Shown: piece after piece, positions 36,840 through 45,816 of the stretch
Numbering within the stretch: the stretch's first letter is position 1
Layout of the letters: each line of letters begins with the position of its first letter
Assembly (NCBI RefSeq): GCF_024721315.2
Contig: NZ_JANFAK020000015.1
Coordinates: 1-64,000, forward strand
Origin: Streptomyces sp. Isolate_45
Lineage (GTDB): Bacteria; Actinomycetota; Actinomycetes; Streptomycetales; Streptomycetaceae
Direction: 5' to 3'
DNA length: 64,000 nucleotides
Notes under the pieces: generated by a model
What the model was told of the DNA's origin: nothing
The model's database searches: none
Seen by the model: only the letters and a program-made list of their open reading frames with translations
Translations under genes and position numbers: made by a program

Positions 36840-38191
36840 AGGACGGTCCGAGAGGTGAGCGGGTCGAACGGCTCGTACCGCTCGTCCGACAGGGCGACCC
36901 CGAAGGCCTGGGGAATCGGCTGGCTGTTCATGTAGAGGCGTTCCGCGATCCGGCGCGGCAGCGGGTGGTACGTGAAGTGGCCGTGGACGCGCCCGTCGGC
37001 GCCCATGGGCTGGGCGACGTAGCGGCAGACGGTGGTGATGCGGAAGGGCTCGCGGCCGTGGGAGTCGAGGATGGAGATCTCCGTGATGCGGCGCGAGCCG
37101 TCGCCGAAGCGGGTCAGCTGGACGATGACGTTGACCGCGCTGTTGATCTGGTCCTGGAGGGCTTCGAAGGGGATCTCCACCTCCGACATGGAGGCGAGGG
37201 TCTGCAGGCGCATCAGCGCGTCCTGGGAGCTGTTGGCGTGGACGGTGGCGAGGGAGCCGTCGTGGCCGGTGGACATGGCCTGGAGCATGTCGAGGGTCTC
37301 GCCGCCGCGGACCTCGCCGACGATGATGCGGTCGGGGCGCATGCGCAGGGAGTTGCGTACGAGGTCGCGGATGGTGATCTGGCCCTTGCCCTCCACGTTC
37401 GGGGGCCGGGATTCGAGGCGGATGACGTGCGCCTGTTGGAGCTGGAGCTCGGCGGAGTCCTCGATGGTGATGACCCGTTCGCCTTCCGGGATGAGTCCGG
37501 AGAGGGCGTTGAGGAGGGTGGTCTTGCCGGTGCCGGTGGCGCCGGAGACGATCACGTTCATCTTCGCCTGGACCAGCCCGGACAGCAGCAGGAGCATCTG
37601 CTCGTCGAGGGAGCCGAGGCCGATCATCTCGTGCAGGGTGAAGGCGCGCGGGAAGCGGCGGATGGTGAGGGTGGCGCCGGTCAGGGAGAGCGGCGGGATG
37701 ATGACGTTGACGCGCTCGCCGCTGGGGAGGCGGGCGTCGACCATCGGGTTGGCCTCGTCGACGCGGCGGTTGACGGTGGAGACGATGCGCTCGATGGTCT
37801 GCATGAGCTGCTCGTGCGAGGCGAAGCGGATGGGGAGCTGCTCGACGCGGCCGGCCCGCTCGACGAAGATCTGGTCCGGGCCGTTGACCATGATCTCGGA
37901 GATCGAGGCGTCTTCGAGGAGCGGTTCGAGCACGCCGAGGCCGAGGGCCTCGTCGACGACGCGGCGCACCAGCTGGGCCCGCTCGGCGGTGGACAGGACC
38001 GGGCCCTCGCGGCTGATGATGTGCCCGAGCACGCGCTCCAGGCGGGCGCGGCGCTCGGCGGGCGCGAGCGCGGACATCTCGGCGAGGTCGATCTCTTCGA
38101 GCAGCTTGGCGCGGTACGAGGAGACCAGCCGGCCGTCCTCGCGGGGGCTGTGGCGGTCGTCGGGGGTGTTGACCCGGGAGCGCAGGCTCAT
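36836..38191 (-). CDS. tadA: Tad pilus assembly ATPase TadA (CpaF)
   Basis: A 451-residue secretion ATPase of the GspE/CpaF family that drives pilin extrusion. Walker A GATGTGKT (217-224), Asp box VITIEDSAELQLQQ, Walker B RPDRIIVGEVRGGETLDMLQ and His box STGHDGSLATVHANS are all intact. The N-terminal domain (1-150) is typical of CpaF. ATG 38191 overlaps the preceding TadE stop by ATGA. Confidence 0.96.
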   Translation of the reverse strand: MSLRSRVNTPDDRHSPREDGRLVSSYRAKLLEEIDLAEMSALAPAERRARLERVLGHIISREGPVLSTAERAQLVRRVVDEALGLGVLEPLLEDASISEIMVNGPDQIFVERAGRVEQLPIRFASHEQLMQTIERIVSTVNRRVDEANPMVDARLPSGERVNVIIPPLSLTGATLTIRRFPRAFTLHEMIGLGSLDEQMLLLLSGLVQAKMNVIVSGATGTGKTTLLNALSGLIPEGERVITIEDSAELQLQQAHVIRLESRPPNVEGKGQITIRDLVRNSLRMRPDRIIVGEVRGGETLDMLQAMSTGHDGSLATVHANSSQDALMRLQTLASMSEVEIPFEALQDQINSAVNVIVQLTRFGDGSRRITEISILDSHGREPFRITTVCRYVAQPMGADGRVHGHFTYHPLPRRIAERLYMNSQPIPQAFGVALSDERYEPFDPLTSRTVL

Positions 38192-38571
38192 GGGCGGGCT
38201 CCGATCGGGTTCGGGTCGTCGTTGGGCATCACGGCGGTACTCCGTGCCTGGTGGGGGCCGATCCCGGGGATGATCGAATTGGCGGTGAGGGTGACGGTCA
38301 CGCTGACCGCGTCCGCCGACGTGCTCCAGGCGAACGTGGCGCCGGAGGCCAGGCCGCCGCTGATCGCGGCCCTTCCGGCCGCCTCCCCGCGGTCCGGGTT
38401 GCGGGCCTCGACACGGGCGGCCGTGCGGGCGGCGGTGCCCGCCTGCTCCTCCGCGTAGGCGATCCAGCCCAGCTGGATCGCGCAGAGCGCGACGAACAGC
38501 AGGATCGGTACGAAGCCGATGTACTCCAGGGCCACTTGGCCCCGGTCGGAGCGGATGCGCCGGCGGTCCAA
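38188..38571 (-). CDS. TadE-like pseudopilin 1
   Basis: A 127-residue minor pilin: DRGQVALEYIGFVPILLFVA resembles a class III pilin leader (cut after Gly, then Gln-Val-Ala-Leu-Glu-Tyr) followed by a hydrophobic helix; the remainder is a small beta domain. The first possible start is TTG 38571, with GAAGGAGG nine bases upstream, and it lies next to the stop of the preceding gene; TTG starts are rare but fit here. Confidence 0.86.
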   Translation of the reverse strand: MDRRRIRSDRGQVALEYIGFVPILLFVALCAIQLGWIAYAEEQAGTAARTAARVEARNPDRGEAAGRAAISGGLASGATFAWSTSADAVSVTVTLTANSIIPGIGPHQARSTAVMPNDDPNPIGARP

Positions 38572-38572
38572 G

Positions 38573-38947
38573 TCAGTTCGCCTCCTTCTCCGTAGCTGCG
38601 CCGCCCGTGCCCGTGATGGTGCCGAAGTTCAGGGCGGGGTGGAACACGGGGATCTTGAGCTTCACCGTCGCCTTGAAGACGTCCCCGGCCGGTTCGCAGT
38701 CCACTTCCATGGACCAGGCGGAGCCGATGTGCTCGCCCGCCGCCGCCCGACAGGCCCCGTCCCCCTTGACCGCCCCCGCCCGCGCCGCCTCGTCGGCCGC
38801 GTTGCCGACCAGGGAGAAGGCGTAGCCGATCAGTACGCATTCCCACACCGCCGCGACGAGCAGCAGGATCAGCGGGACCATGCCGACGAACTCGACGGCG
38901 ACCTGCCCGCGGTCGGAGCCGGTGCGCACGGACCGCCGGGCGGCCAT
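38573..38947 (-). CDS. TadE-like pseudopilin 2
   Basis: A 124-residue minor pilin with SDRGQVAVEFVGMVPLILLL and a hydrophobic helix, followed by a small soluble domain with cysteines (WECVL, GACRAAA, DCEPAG). Same architecture as the next gene; probable second minor pilin processed by the same peptidase. ATG 38947, three bases after the tadZ stop. Confidence 0.88.
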   Translation of the reverse strand: MAARRSVRTGSDRGQVAVEFVGMVPLILLLVAAVWECVLIGYAFSLVGNAADEAARAGAVKGDGACRAAAGEHIGSAWSMEVDCEPAGDVFKATVKLKIPVFHPALNFGTITGTGGAATEKEAN

Positions 38948-38950
38948 CCG

Positions 38951-40210
38951 TCAGCCCTCCCGGCCGCGGCGCAGCCGGGCCACCGGGCCCGACGGGCGGA
39001 CGGCGAGGGCGTGGCCGGGGCCGGCCTTGGGTTCGTCGGGGACGGCGAGCAGGCCCAGTTCGCCGGCCAGGGTCCACAGGGCCTGTTTGACGGTGGAGCG
39101 GTTGTCGAGGTCCTGGACGCGGCCCGCGTCGACGACGCCCTGGAGTTCCTTGAAGGCGGCCGGGACGGGGGTGCGGGCGACCCGGGTCTTGGTGATCTTC
39201 TCTATCAGGGCGGGCTGGATCTCGGTGTGCTTGCTCCAGCGGTTGACGACCACGGTGGTGTCCTCGGCCTTGCGCACCTGGAGCCGTTCCCACATGCGGA
39301 CCATCCGCTTGGCGGCCCGTACGGAGACCACGTCCGGGGTGACGACCAGGACCGCCACGTCGGCCATCTCCACGGCGGTGGCGTTGGCGCCGGTCACCTG
39401 GGTCCCGCAGTCGACGACGACGAGTTCGTAGCGGGCCCGCAGGGCGGCGATGACGTGGCGGGCGGCGCGGTCGTCGACCTCCTCGCCGCGTTCGCCCTCG
39501 GCGGGGGCCAGCAGCAGGGCCAGGCCGGTGCGGTCCTCGTAGACGGCGTCCTGGAGGACGCGCGGGGAGATGTCCTGGATCCCGGCGAGGTCGGCGACGG
39601 AGCGTCGGAACTGGACGTCGAGGTACGAACCGACGTCCCCGGCCTGGAGGTCGAGGTCCACGAGGGCGGTGCGGCGGCCGGAGGCGGCCGCGGCGAGGGC
39701 GAACTGGACGGCGGTGAAGGTGGTGCCGACGCCGCCCTTGGCGCCGGTGACGGTGACGAGCCGGCCGCCGGGGCCGGTGGGCGCGTCGGCTCCCCGGCCC
39801 AGGTGGCGGCGTACGCCCGCGGACCACTGGGCGGCGGCCTGGACGCGGGTGGCGAGTTCCTCGTAGCCCAGCGGCAGCCCGACGAGGCCGCGCGCGCCGG
39901 AGTCCATCGCGGCGGAGAAGACCCCGGGCCCGGCGTCGGAGGAGAGCAGGACCACGCCGACCGCCGGGAAGCGCAGGGCGACCTCGCGGATGAGTTCCAG
40001 GGCGGGGACGGGGCCGATCCGTTCGTGGACGAGGACGACCTCGGGGAGTTCGTCGACGGATTCGGCGGCCATCCGGCCGAGGGTGTCGAGGAGGGAGGTG
40101 GAATCGGGTACGGGAGCGGCCGGCTCGGCGTCCGGGAGCTGGCTGAGCAGGGCCACGATGGCGCGGGCGGCGTCCGCGTCACCGGCGGCGGGCAGGATCC
40201 GAGTGGTCAT
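38951..40210 (-). CDS. tadZ: TadZ/CpaE-like pilus localisation ATPase
   Basis: A 419-residue protein with an N-terminal receiver-like domain (about 1-130; degenerate phosphorylation site) and a MinD/ParA-type ATPase (about 148-400) with deviant Walker A TGAKGGVGTTF (Lys158) and ALVDLDLQAGDVGSYLD. Proteins of this type place the Tad machine at a cell site. Between cpaB and the pseudopilin genes. Confidence 0.9.
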   Translation of the reverse strand: MTTRILPAAGDADAARAIVALLSQLPDAEPAAPVPDSTSLLDTLGRMAAESVDELPEVVLVHERIGPVPALELIREVALRFPAVGVVLLSSDAGPGVFSAAMDSGARGLVGLPLGYEELATRVQAAAQWSAGVRRHLGRGADAPTGPGGRLVTVTGAKGGVGTTFTAVQFALAAAASGRRTALVDLDLQAGDVGSYLDVQFRRSVADLAGIQDISPRVLQDAVYEDRTGLALLLAPAEGERGEEVDDRAARHVIAALRARYELVVVDCGTQVTGANATAVEMADVAVLVVTPDVVSVRAAKRMVRMWERLQVRKAEDTTVVVNRWSKHTEIQPALIEKITKTRVARTPVPAAFKELQGVVDAGRVQDLDNRSTVKQALWTLAGELGLLAVPDEPKAGPGHALAVRPSGPVARLRRGREG

Positions 40211-40217
40211 CCGCGCC

Positions 40218-40919
40218 TCACTTGTCCCCTTCGAGGGTGTACGTGCGCTCGCTCGGGCCGGGCGCCGAGTCGGTGCCGGGGGCCACCAGGGCCAGGCGTA
40301 CGTGCTCCGCGAAGGATTCGGCGTAGGCGACGCGCTGGGTGTCCTTGGTGGTCAGGGCGAAGGTGATCGGTACGGCCTCGGTCGGGCCGGTGCGGTCGCT
40401 GTTCTTCTCCAGGGCGGTGAGCTTGCCGACGCCGAGGACGCGGGCGTTGGCGACGATGATGACCGACCGGGACGGGTCGGTGTCCTTGGCGCCCTTGAAG
40501 GTGGCGAGGATGTTGACCTTGGCGCCGGAGGTGATCTTGCCGGCCACGCCCGTGGCCGCGTCGATCATGATGGCGATCTCCTGCTCACCGGTCTGGAGCT
40601 GCGGTTTGTCGACGAACATGTCCGTCTGGAGCAGCGAGCCCTTCTTCAGGGTGGTGAGCGCGATCTTGTCCTTGAGGGCGCCGAGGTCGGTGACGGCCGT
40701 GTCGGACAGCCAGCGCTTGGGGACCGTGACCTCCTCGAACTGGCCGGCGCCGAGGGCGCTGTAGGGGGCGATGTCGCCCTTGACCCGGTAGGCGACGACC
40801 TCGGACCCGACCTTCGAATTGACGTCGCCGATGACCACGAGGACCCCGCCGAACGCCGCGAGGGCGCACAGGACCGACAGCAGGAGCAGGATGACGCCGC
40901 GGCGCTGGCGTGAGTTCAT
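40218..40919 (-). CDS. cpaB: Pilus assembly protein CpaB/RcpC (SAF domain)
   Basis: A 233-residue membrane-anchored protein: N-terminal membrane segment (about 9-31), SAF domain (about 40-110, VAYRVKGDIAPYSALGAGQF and LKKGSLLQTDMF) and a CpaB/RcpC C-terminal domain (about 115-215, including GEQEIAIMIDAATGVAGKIT then SGAKVNILATF). A component of Tad secretion apparatus; in didermic bacteria it works with the secretin, which is absent here as expected for a monoderm. Confidence 0.9.
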   Translation of the reverse strand: MNSRQRRGVILLLLSVLCALAAFGGVLVVIGDVNSKVGSEVVAYRVKGDIAPYSALGAGQFEEVTVPKRWLSDTAVTDLGALKDKIALTTLKKGSLLQTDMFVDKPQLQTGEQEIAIMIDAATGVAGKITSGAKVNILATFKGAKDTDPSRSVIIVANARVLGVGKLTALEKNSDRTGPTEAVPITFALTTKDTQRVAYAESFAEHVRLALVAPGTDSAPGPSERTYTLEGDK

Positions 40920-40959
40920 GAGCCGTACTACCTCGCCGTTCTTCGTTCGTTCGGGCCGG

Positions 40960-41835
40960 TCAGGATCTGGAGCGGGCGCCCGCTTCGGGCGGCGGCGCCG
41001 CGAGCGGGGCGGCGCAGAATCCGCAGCGGTCGCCGATGAGCTCGAAGCCGCACCACCGGCACTCCTCGCGGCGTACGGAGGACACCAGTTGGTAGAGCAC
41101 GGAGGGGTCGGGGATGGCCGCGGCGAACTCGACGAGCTTGGGGGTGGCCCACCAGCCCGGCGAGTCGGCCGGCAGCGGGTTCTCCATGACGCCCTGCACC
41201 TGCCAGGCGGGGGCCAGTTCGGCCGCGACCCAGTCGGAGGACGACTGCCCGCGGGCGAAGGTGAGGTGGGTGGCGAAGCCGGGTCCCGGCGGCAGCACGC
41301 CCTCGCGCGCGCCCGCCGCCCCCTGGGGGCCGAGCTTCGCGAGGTGCGGCGTCGGGTGGGCCAGTACGGCGAACCGGGCGCTCGGTGACCAGGACCTGGC
41401 GTGCGCCTTGAGGCCGACGGGAACCCGGTCGAGCTTGGCGACCGTACCGAGCAGGGCGCCCGCCCAGATGTAGTGGGAGAGCAGGCGGGCGGCCGAGGCG
41501 AGGACGCCGGGGCTGAAGTCGCAGACGCTGAGCTGGCGCAGCTGACGGACCAGCACGGCGGTGCCCAGCGGCGGGAGGTCGATGTCGAGGAGCGCGATCC
41601 GGTCGGTCTCCAGGATGGCCCGGACGGTGTGCAGGCGGCGCGCGGTGGCCGGCGGCAGCCAGGACGGTACGACGACCACGAGGTGGCCGTGCCGGTCCAG
41701 CAGGGCGGTGGTCTCGGCGAGGGCGCCCTCCAGGTCCGCCTCGCCGGGCGGGCGCAGGACGGCGGCGCCCGGGGTGTGCCGGTCAGGGGCCGGCAGTACC
41801 AGGTCGGCGCTGGTGACAGCGATGGCGGTCGGCAC
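40960..41835 (-). CDS. Tad-locus protein with C-terminal zinc ribbon
   Basis: A 291-residue cytoplasmic protein of unrecognised fold with a zinc-ribbon end: Cys259-x2-Cys262 and Cys271-x2-Cys274 (CRWCGFELIGDRCGFC). The N-terminal part has alternating hydrophobic segments such as HLVVVVPSWLPPATARRL and RIALLDIDLPPLGTAVLV, suggesting a Rossmann-like or P-loop-derived domain without a visible nucleotide motif. It is first in the Tad operon, 41 bp upstream of cpaB. GTG 41835 follows GGGGGGA; GTG 41853 is an alternative. Confidence 0.75.
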   Translation of the reverse strand: MPTAIAVTSADLVLPAPDRHTPGAAVLRPPGEADLEGALAETTALLDRHGHLVVVVPSWLPPATARRLHTVRAILETDRIALLDIDLPPLGTAVLVRQLRQLSVCDFSPGVLASAARLLSHYIWAGALLGTVAKLDRVPVGLKAHARSWSPSARFAVLAHPTPHLAKLGPQGAAGAREGVLPPGPGFATHLTFARGQSSSDWVAAELAPAWQVQGVMENPLPADSPGWWATPKLVEFAAAIPDPSVLYQLVSSVRREECRWCGFELIGDRCGFCAAPLAAPPPEAGARSRS

Positions 41836-42184
41836 CCGAATCCCCCCGTTCACCCGGTACACCACGCACGTTCCCGTGGCCGTCACGTACGCGCACGTAC
41901 TGCGCGACCGCAAACTCCCGACGTGCTTCCCCCTTGCCCCAGCACCATATCCGCGACCTCCCTGGTGAGGCAGGGGCTTGCGGATTCCCGTGCCCTGAGC
42001 AGGTGTCACAGGTGGCGGGAAACCCGGACAACCGGGATTCGGGGCCCGTTCATTTCAAGCCACTTCGCAAAGACCCTTGACACGGGGATTGGTCTGGACC
42101 AACTTGGCTGCGCCAGCACTTGGTCGCGGGGACCCCCCACTCCCCCTCATTCCGCTTATCCCTTCCTCCCCCCACGGAGCCCAC
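41836..42184. other. Divergent control region between Tad operon and chitinase
   Basis: 349 bp without a supported gene. The left part should carry the Tad operon promoter. The right part has the chitinase promoter: TTGACA at 42077-42082 and a DasR-like site just downstream. A C-rich stretch precedes the chitinase start. Confidence 0.6.
42088..42103 (+). promoter_or_regulatory. DasR-responsive element (dre)-like site
   Basis: ATTGGTCTGGACCAAC closely follows the dre consensus ACTGGTCTAGACCAGT (12 of 16 positions; central palindrome TGGTCTgGACCA preserved). It lies six bases after TTGACA, a position where DasR would block transcription of the chitinase until N-acetylglucosamine-derived signals release it. 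Confidence 0.8.
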
Positions 42185-43882
42185 GTGAACCGCATACGCT
42201 CCCTTGCCCTGTTGGGCGCGGCCACCCTCGCCGCGGGCGGCCTCACGGCCCTCGCCCCCGGCATCGCCCAGGCGGCCGACGTCAACGTCGTGCGCAACGG
42301 CGGCTTCGAATCCGGCCTGGCCAACTGGTCCTGTTCCGGTGGCAGCGGCGCCTCCGTCTCCTCCCCGGTCTTCGCCGGTGCGGGCGCGCTGCGCGCCGCC
42401 CCCGCGGGCCAGGACAACGCCCGCTGCAGCCAGACCGTCACGGTCAAGCCGAATTCGACGTACACCCTGAGCACCCAGGTCCAGGGCAGCTACGTGTACC
42501 TCGGCGCGACCGGCACCGGCACCCAGGACGTCTCCACCTGGACCCCGGGGTCGGGCGCCGGCTGGCAGAAGCTCTCCACGACCTTCTCCACCGGCCCGAA
42601 CACCACCCAGGTCAGCGTCTGGACCCACGGCTGGTACGGCCAAACCCCTTACGTGATCGATGAGTTCAGCGTCGTCGGCCCCGACGGTGGCGGTGGCACC
42701 GACCCCGGCCCGAGCATCCCGGGCGCCCCCGCCGGGACCGCCGTTTCCGGCCAGAGCGCGAGCGCGCTCACCCTTTCGTGGAACGCGGTCGGTGGCGCGG
42801 CCGGCTACCACGTCTACCAGGACGGGGTCCGGGTGAAGTCCGTGACGGACGCCTCCGCCCAGATCACCGGGCTCGCGGCGGCGACCTCGTACTCCTTCCA
42901 GGTCAGCGCGTACAACGCGGCCGGCGAGGGCACCAGGTCGGCGCCGGTGACCGGTACGACGACGGGCGGCGGCCCCGGTCCCGGCCCGAACCCGTCCGTC
43001 CCCAAGCACGCGCTGACCGGCTACTGGCAGAACTTCAACAACGGCGCGACCGTCCAGAAGCTCTCCGACGTCTCGAACGAGTACGACATCATCGCCGTCT
43101 CCTTCGCCGACGCCACGACCACGCCCGGCGCCATCACCTTCAACCTCGACTCGGCGGGCCTGAACGGCTACACCGTGCCCCAGTTCAAGGCGGACATCGC
43201 CGCGAAGAAGACCGCGGGCAAGTCGGTCATCCTCTCCATCGGCGGCGAGAAGGGCACGATCTCGGTCAACGACTCGGCATCGGCCAACAATCTGGCGAAC
43301 TCGGCCTGGGCGCTGATGCAGGAGTACGGCTTCAACGGCATCGACATCGACCTGGAGAACGGCCTCAACCCGACCTACATGACGCAGGCGCTGCGCGCCC
43401 TGTCGGCCAAGGCCGGCCCGTCCATGGTGCTGACCATGGCGCCGCAGACGATCGACATGCAGTCCACGCAGGGCGGCTACTTCAGGACGGCGCTCAACGT
43501 GAAGGACATCCTGACCGTCGTCAACATGCAGTACTACAACAGCGGCGCGATGAACGGCTGCGACGGCAAGGTCTACTCGCAGGGCTCGGTGGACTTCCTG
43601 ACCGCCCTGGCCTGCATCCAGCTGGAGGGCGGCCTCGACCCGTCCCAGGTGGGCATCGGCGTCCCGGCCTCGCCCAGCGGCGCCGGCAGCGGCTACGTGT
43701 CGCCGACCATCGTCAACAACGCCCTGGACTGCCTGGCCCGCGGGACGAACTGCGGATCCTTCAAGCCGTCGAAGACCTACCCGGGTCTGCGCGGGGCGAT
43801 GACCTGGTCGACCAACTGGGACGCCAAGGCGGGTAGCGCCTGGTCCAACGCGGTGGGTCCCAAGGTCCACGCACTCCCGTAG
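42185..43882 (+). CDS. Secreted GH18 chitinase with CBM and FnIII domains
   Basis: A 565-residue exported chitinase: signal peptide cleaved near AQA-ADV (about residue 31), a carbohydrate-binding module of the NGGFESG type (about 32-165), an FnIII domain (about 180-262), a Gly/Pro linker and a GH18 catalytic domain (about 275-565). The catalytic motif is FNGIDIDLE with Asp387, Asp389 and acid Glu391; the first Asp of DGxDxDxE is Asn here. SIGGEKG substrate-binding motif is present. GTG 42185 follows GGAG. Probably controlled by DasR. Confidence 0.95.
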   Translation: MNRIRSLALLGAATLAAGGLTALAPGIAQAADVNVVRNGGFESGLANWSCSGGSGASVSSPVFAGAGALRAAPAGQDNARCSQTVTVKPNSTYTLSTQVQGSYVYLGATGTGTQDVSTWTPGSGAGWQKLSTTFSTGPNTTQVSVWTHGWYGQTPYVIDEFSVVGPDGGGGTDPGPSIPGAPAGTAVSGQSASALTLSWNAVGGAAGYHVYQDGVRVKSVTDASAQITGLAAATSYSFQVSAYNAAGEGTRSAPVTGTTTGGGPGPGPNPSVPKHALTGYWQNFNNGATVQKLSDVSNEYDIIAVSFADATTTPGAITFNLDSAGLNGYTVPQFKADIAAKKTAGKSVILSIGGEKGTISVNDSASANNLANSAWALMQEYGFNGIDIDLENGLNPTYMTQALRALSAKAGPSMVLTMAPQTIDMQSTQGGYFRTALNVKDILTVVNMQYYNSGAMNGCDGKVYSQGSVDFLTALACIQLEGGLDPSQVGIGVPASPSGAGSGYVSPTIVNNALDCLARGTNCGSFKPSKTYPGLRGAMTWSTNWDAKAGSAWSNAVGPKVHALP

Positions 43883-44007
43883 GCGGTACGAGTGGGGGTG
43901 GCCGATTCAGGTCGGCGCACCCGGCAGGTTCTTGACCCGGACATGCCATGAGAGCACGCTGTGCGCGTCCGCACGGCTACCCCCACACTCCCGACCCAGG
44001 AGAACGC

Positions 44008-45342
44008 ATGCGGCTCCACACCCGCCGGAGGTCCGCCGTCACGGCGGCCCTGCTGGCGCTCGCGCTCGGCGCACCCGCCTACGGCATGAGCGCGACGGCA
44101 GCCCCGCCACCCACCCCGTCCACCGCCACCCAGGACGAGGCCATCGTCCAGTACCGGATCCACGGGCCGTCCACCGTCGCCGACCGGACGGCCCTGCTGC
44201 GCACCGGAGTGTCGATCGACGAGGTGGACGACCACACCGTGGTCGTCAGCGCCGACACCATGCAGGCCAAGGACCTCCGCAAGCGCGGCTACCAACTGAC
44301 CGCCCTGCCCGGCCCCCCGGACCGCTCCGAGCCCGGCATCGCCTCCGGGACCATGGACTTCCCGTCCGCCGACTCGAAGTACCACAACTACGCCGAGGCG
44401 ACCGCGGAGATCGACCAGCGCATCGCCCAGTACCCCGGGATCATGAGCAAGCGCGTCATCGGCAAGTCGTACCAGGGCCGGGACATGTTCGCGATCAAGA
44501 TCAGCGACAACGTCGCCACCGACGAGGCCGAGCCCGAGGTGCTCTTCACCGCGCACCAGCACGCCCGCGAGCACCTCACCGTCGAGATGGCCCTGTACCT
44601 GCTGAAGGAGTTCGGCTCCAAGTACGGCACGGAGTCCCGGATCACCAACACGGTCAACAACCGCGAGATCTGGATCGTGCCGGACCTCAACCCCGACGGC
44701 GGCGAGTACGACATCGCCACCGGCTCCTACCGCTCCTGGCGCAAGAACCGGCAGCCGAACTCCGGCTCCTCCTACGTCGGCACGGACCAGAACCGGAACT
44801 GGAACTACAAGTGGGGCTGCTGCGGCGGCTCCAGCAGCAGCAAGAGTTCCGAGACCTACCGGGGCCCGGCCGCCGAGTCCGCCCCCGAGGTGAAGGTGGT
44901 CTCCGACTTCGTCCGCAGCCGCGTCGTCGGCGGCAAGCAGCAGATCAAGGCCTCGATCGACTTCCACACGTACAGCCAGCTCGTGCTCTGGCCCTTCGGC
45001 TGGACGTACAACGACACCGCGCCCGGCCTGACCGCCGACGACCTCGCCGCCTTCAAGAAGGTCGGCACCGGCATGGCGGCCAGCAACGGCTACACGCCCG
45101 AGCAGTCCAGCGACCTCTACATCACCGACGGCACGATCGACGACTGGCTGTGGGGCAGCCAGAAGATCTTCGCCTACACCTTCGAGTTGTACCCGTCGAG
45201 CTCGGGCGGCGGCGGCTTCTACCCGCCCGACGAGGTGATCGACCGCGAGACCTCCCGCAACAAGGAGGCCGTGCTCCAACTCCTGGAGAACGCGGACTGC
45301 ATGTACCGCTCGATCGGCAAGGAAGCCCAGTACTGCACCTGA
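44008..45342 (+). CDS. Secreted M14 zinc carboxypeptidase
   Basis: A 444-residue exported metallopeptidase: signal peptide (about 1-32), propeptide (about 40-110) and an M14 domain. Zinc ligands His185 and Glu188 (HARE in [10 protein letters not shown]) and His320 ([10 protein letters not shown]), catalytic Glu393 (YTFELYP). Arg-containing substrate motif is NPDGGEYDI...WRKNRQPN. A duplicated Cys stretch (GCCGGSSSS) lies mid-domain. ATG 44008 is preceded by AGGAGAA. Degrades peptides outside the cell; next to the chitinase, both secreted nutrient-gathering enzymes. Confidence 0.95.
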   Translation: MRLHTRRRSAVTAALLALALGAPAYGMSATAAPPPTPSTATQDEAIVQYRIHGPSTVADRTALLRTGVSIDEVDDHTVVVSADTMQAKDLRKRGYQLTALPGPPDRSEPGIASGTMDFPSADSKYHNYAEATAEIDQRIAQYPGIMSKRVIGKSYQGRDMFAIKISDNVATDEAEPEVLFTAHQHAREHLTVEMALYLLKEFGSKYGTESRITNTVNNREIWIVPDLNPDGGEYDIATGSYRSWRKNRQPNSGSSYVGTDQNRNWNYKWGCCGGSSSSKSSETYRGPAAESAPEVKVVSDFVRSRVVGGKQQIKASIDFHTYSQLVLWPFGWTYNDTAPGLTADDLAAFKKVGTGMAASNGYTPEQSSDLYITDGTIDDWLWGSQKIFAYTFELYPSSSGGGGFYPPDEVIDRETSRNKEAVLQLLENADCMYRSIGKEAQYCT

Positions 45343-45363
45343 CGGGTTGCCGGCCGTACGGCC

Positions 45364-45399
45364 CGAGGGGGCGCCCCGCCGCCAGGGGGCGCCCCCTCG
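45364..45399. terminator. Terminator between the carboxypeptidase and ridA
   Basis: A perfect 14-bp stem CGAGGGGGCGCCCC with its complement and an 8-base loop, between convergent genes. Confidence 0.8.
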
Positions 45400-45405
45400 G
45401 CGCGC

Positions 45406-45816
45406 TCAGCCCAGGACGGCCAGCGCGTCGATCTCGACCAGCAGCCCGGCCGGCAGGCCCACGTAGACCGTGGTGCGGGCGGCCGGCGCCTCCTTGAGGC
45501 CCTGCTCCTCGAAGTAGGCGTTGTAGATCTCGTTCATCTCGGCGAAGTGCGCGGTGTCCGTCAGGTAGACGCGGATCATCATCGCGTCGTCCCAGGTCGC
45601 CCCGCCCGCCTCCAGCACGGACCGGACGTTCTCCAGCGTCTGCAGGGTCTGCGCGCGCAGCGTCGGCCCGGCCGGCGTCGGCGCCTGCCCCGCCACCGCG
45701 GGCAGGAAGCCGACCTGGCCGGCGACCTGGAGGATGTTGCCCTTGCGCACACCGTGCGAGAACCTCGCGGGCGGCGCGGTGTGGGTGTCGGGGGCGATGG
45801 CGGTCTTCTCGGTCAC
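45406..45816 (-). CDS. ridA: RidA family enamine/imine deaminase
   Basis: A 136-residue YjgF/RidA protein: FSHGVRKGNILQVAGQVGFL, TLENVRSVLEAGGATWDDAM and the active-site arginine in APAARTTVYVG. RidA hydrolyses 2-aminoacrylate and related imines released by PLP dehydratases, which fits its place beside a PLP D-amino-acid lyase. GTG 45816 overlaps the IclR stop codon (GTGA), so regulator and RidA are co-translated. Confidence 0.93.
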   Translation of the reverse strand: MTEKTAIAPDTHTAPPARFSHGVRKGNILQVAGQVGFLPAVAGQAPTPAGPTLRAQTLQTLENVRSVLEAGGATWDDAMMIRVYLTDTAHFAEMNEIYNAYFEEQGLKEAPAARTTVYVGLPAGLLVEIDALAVLG

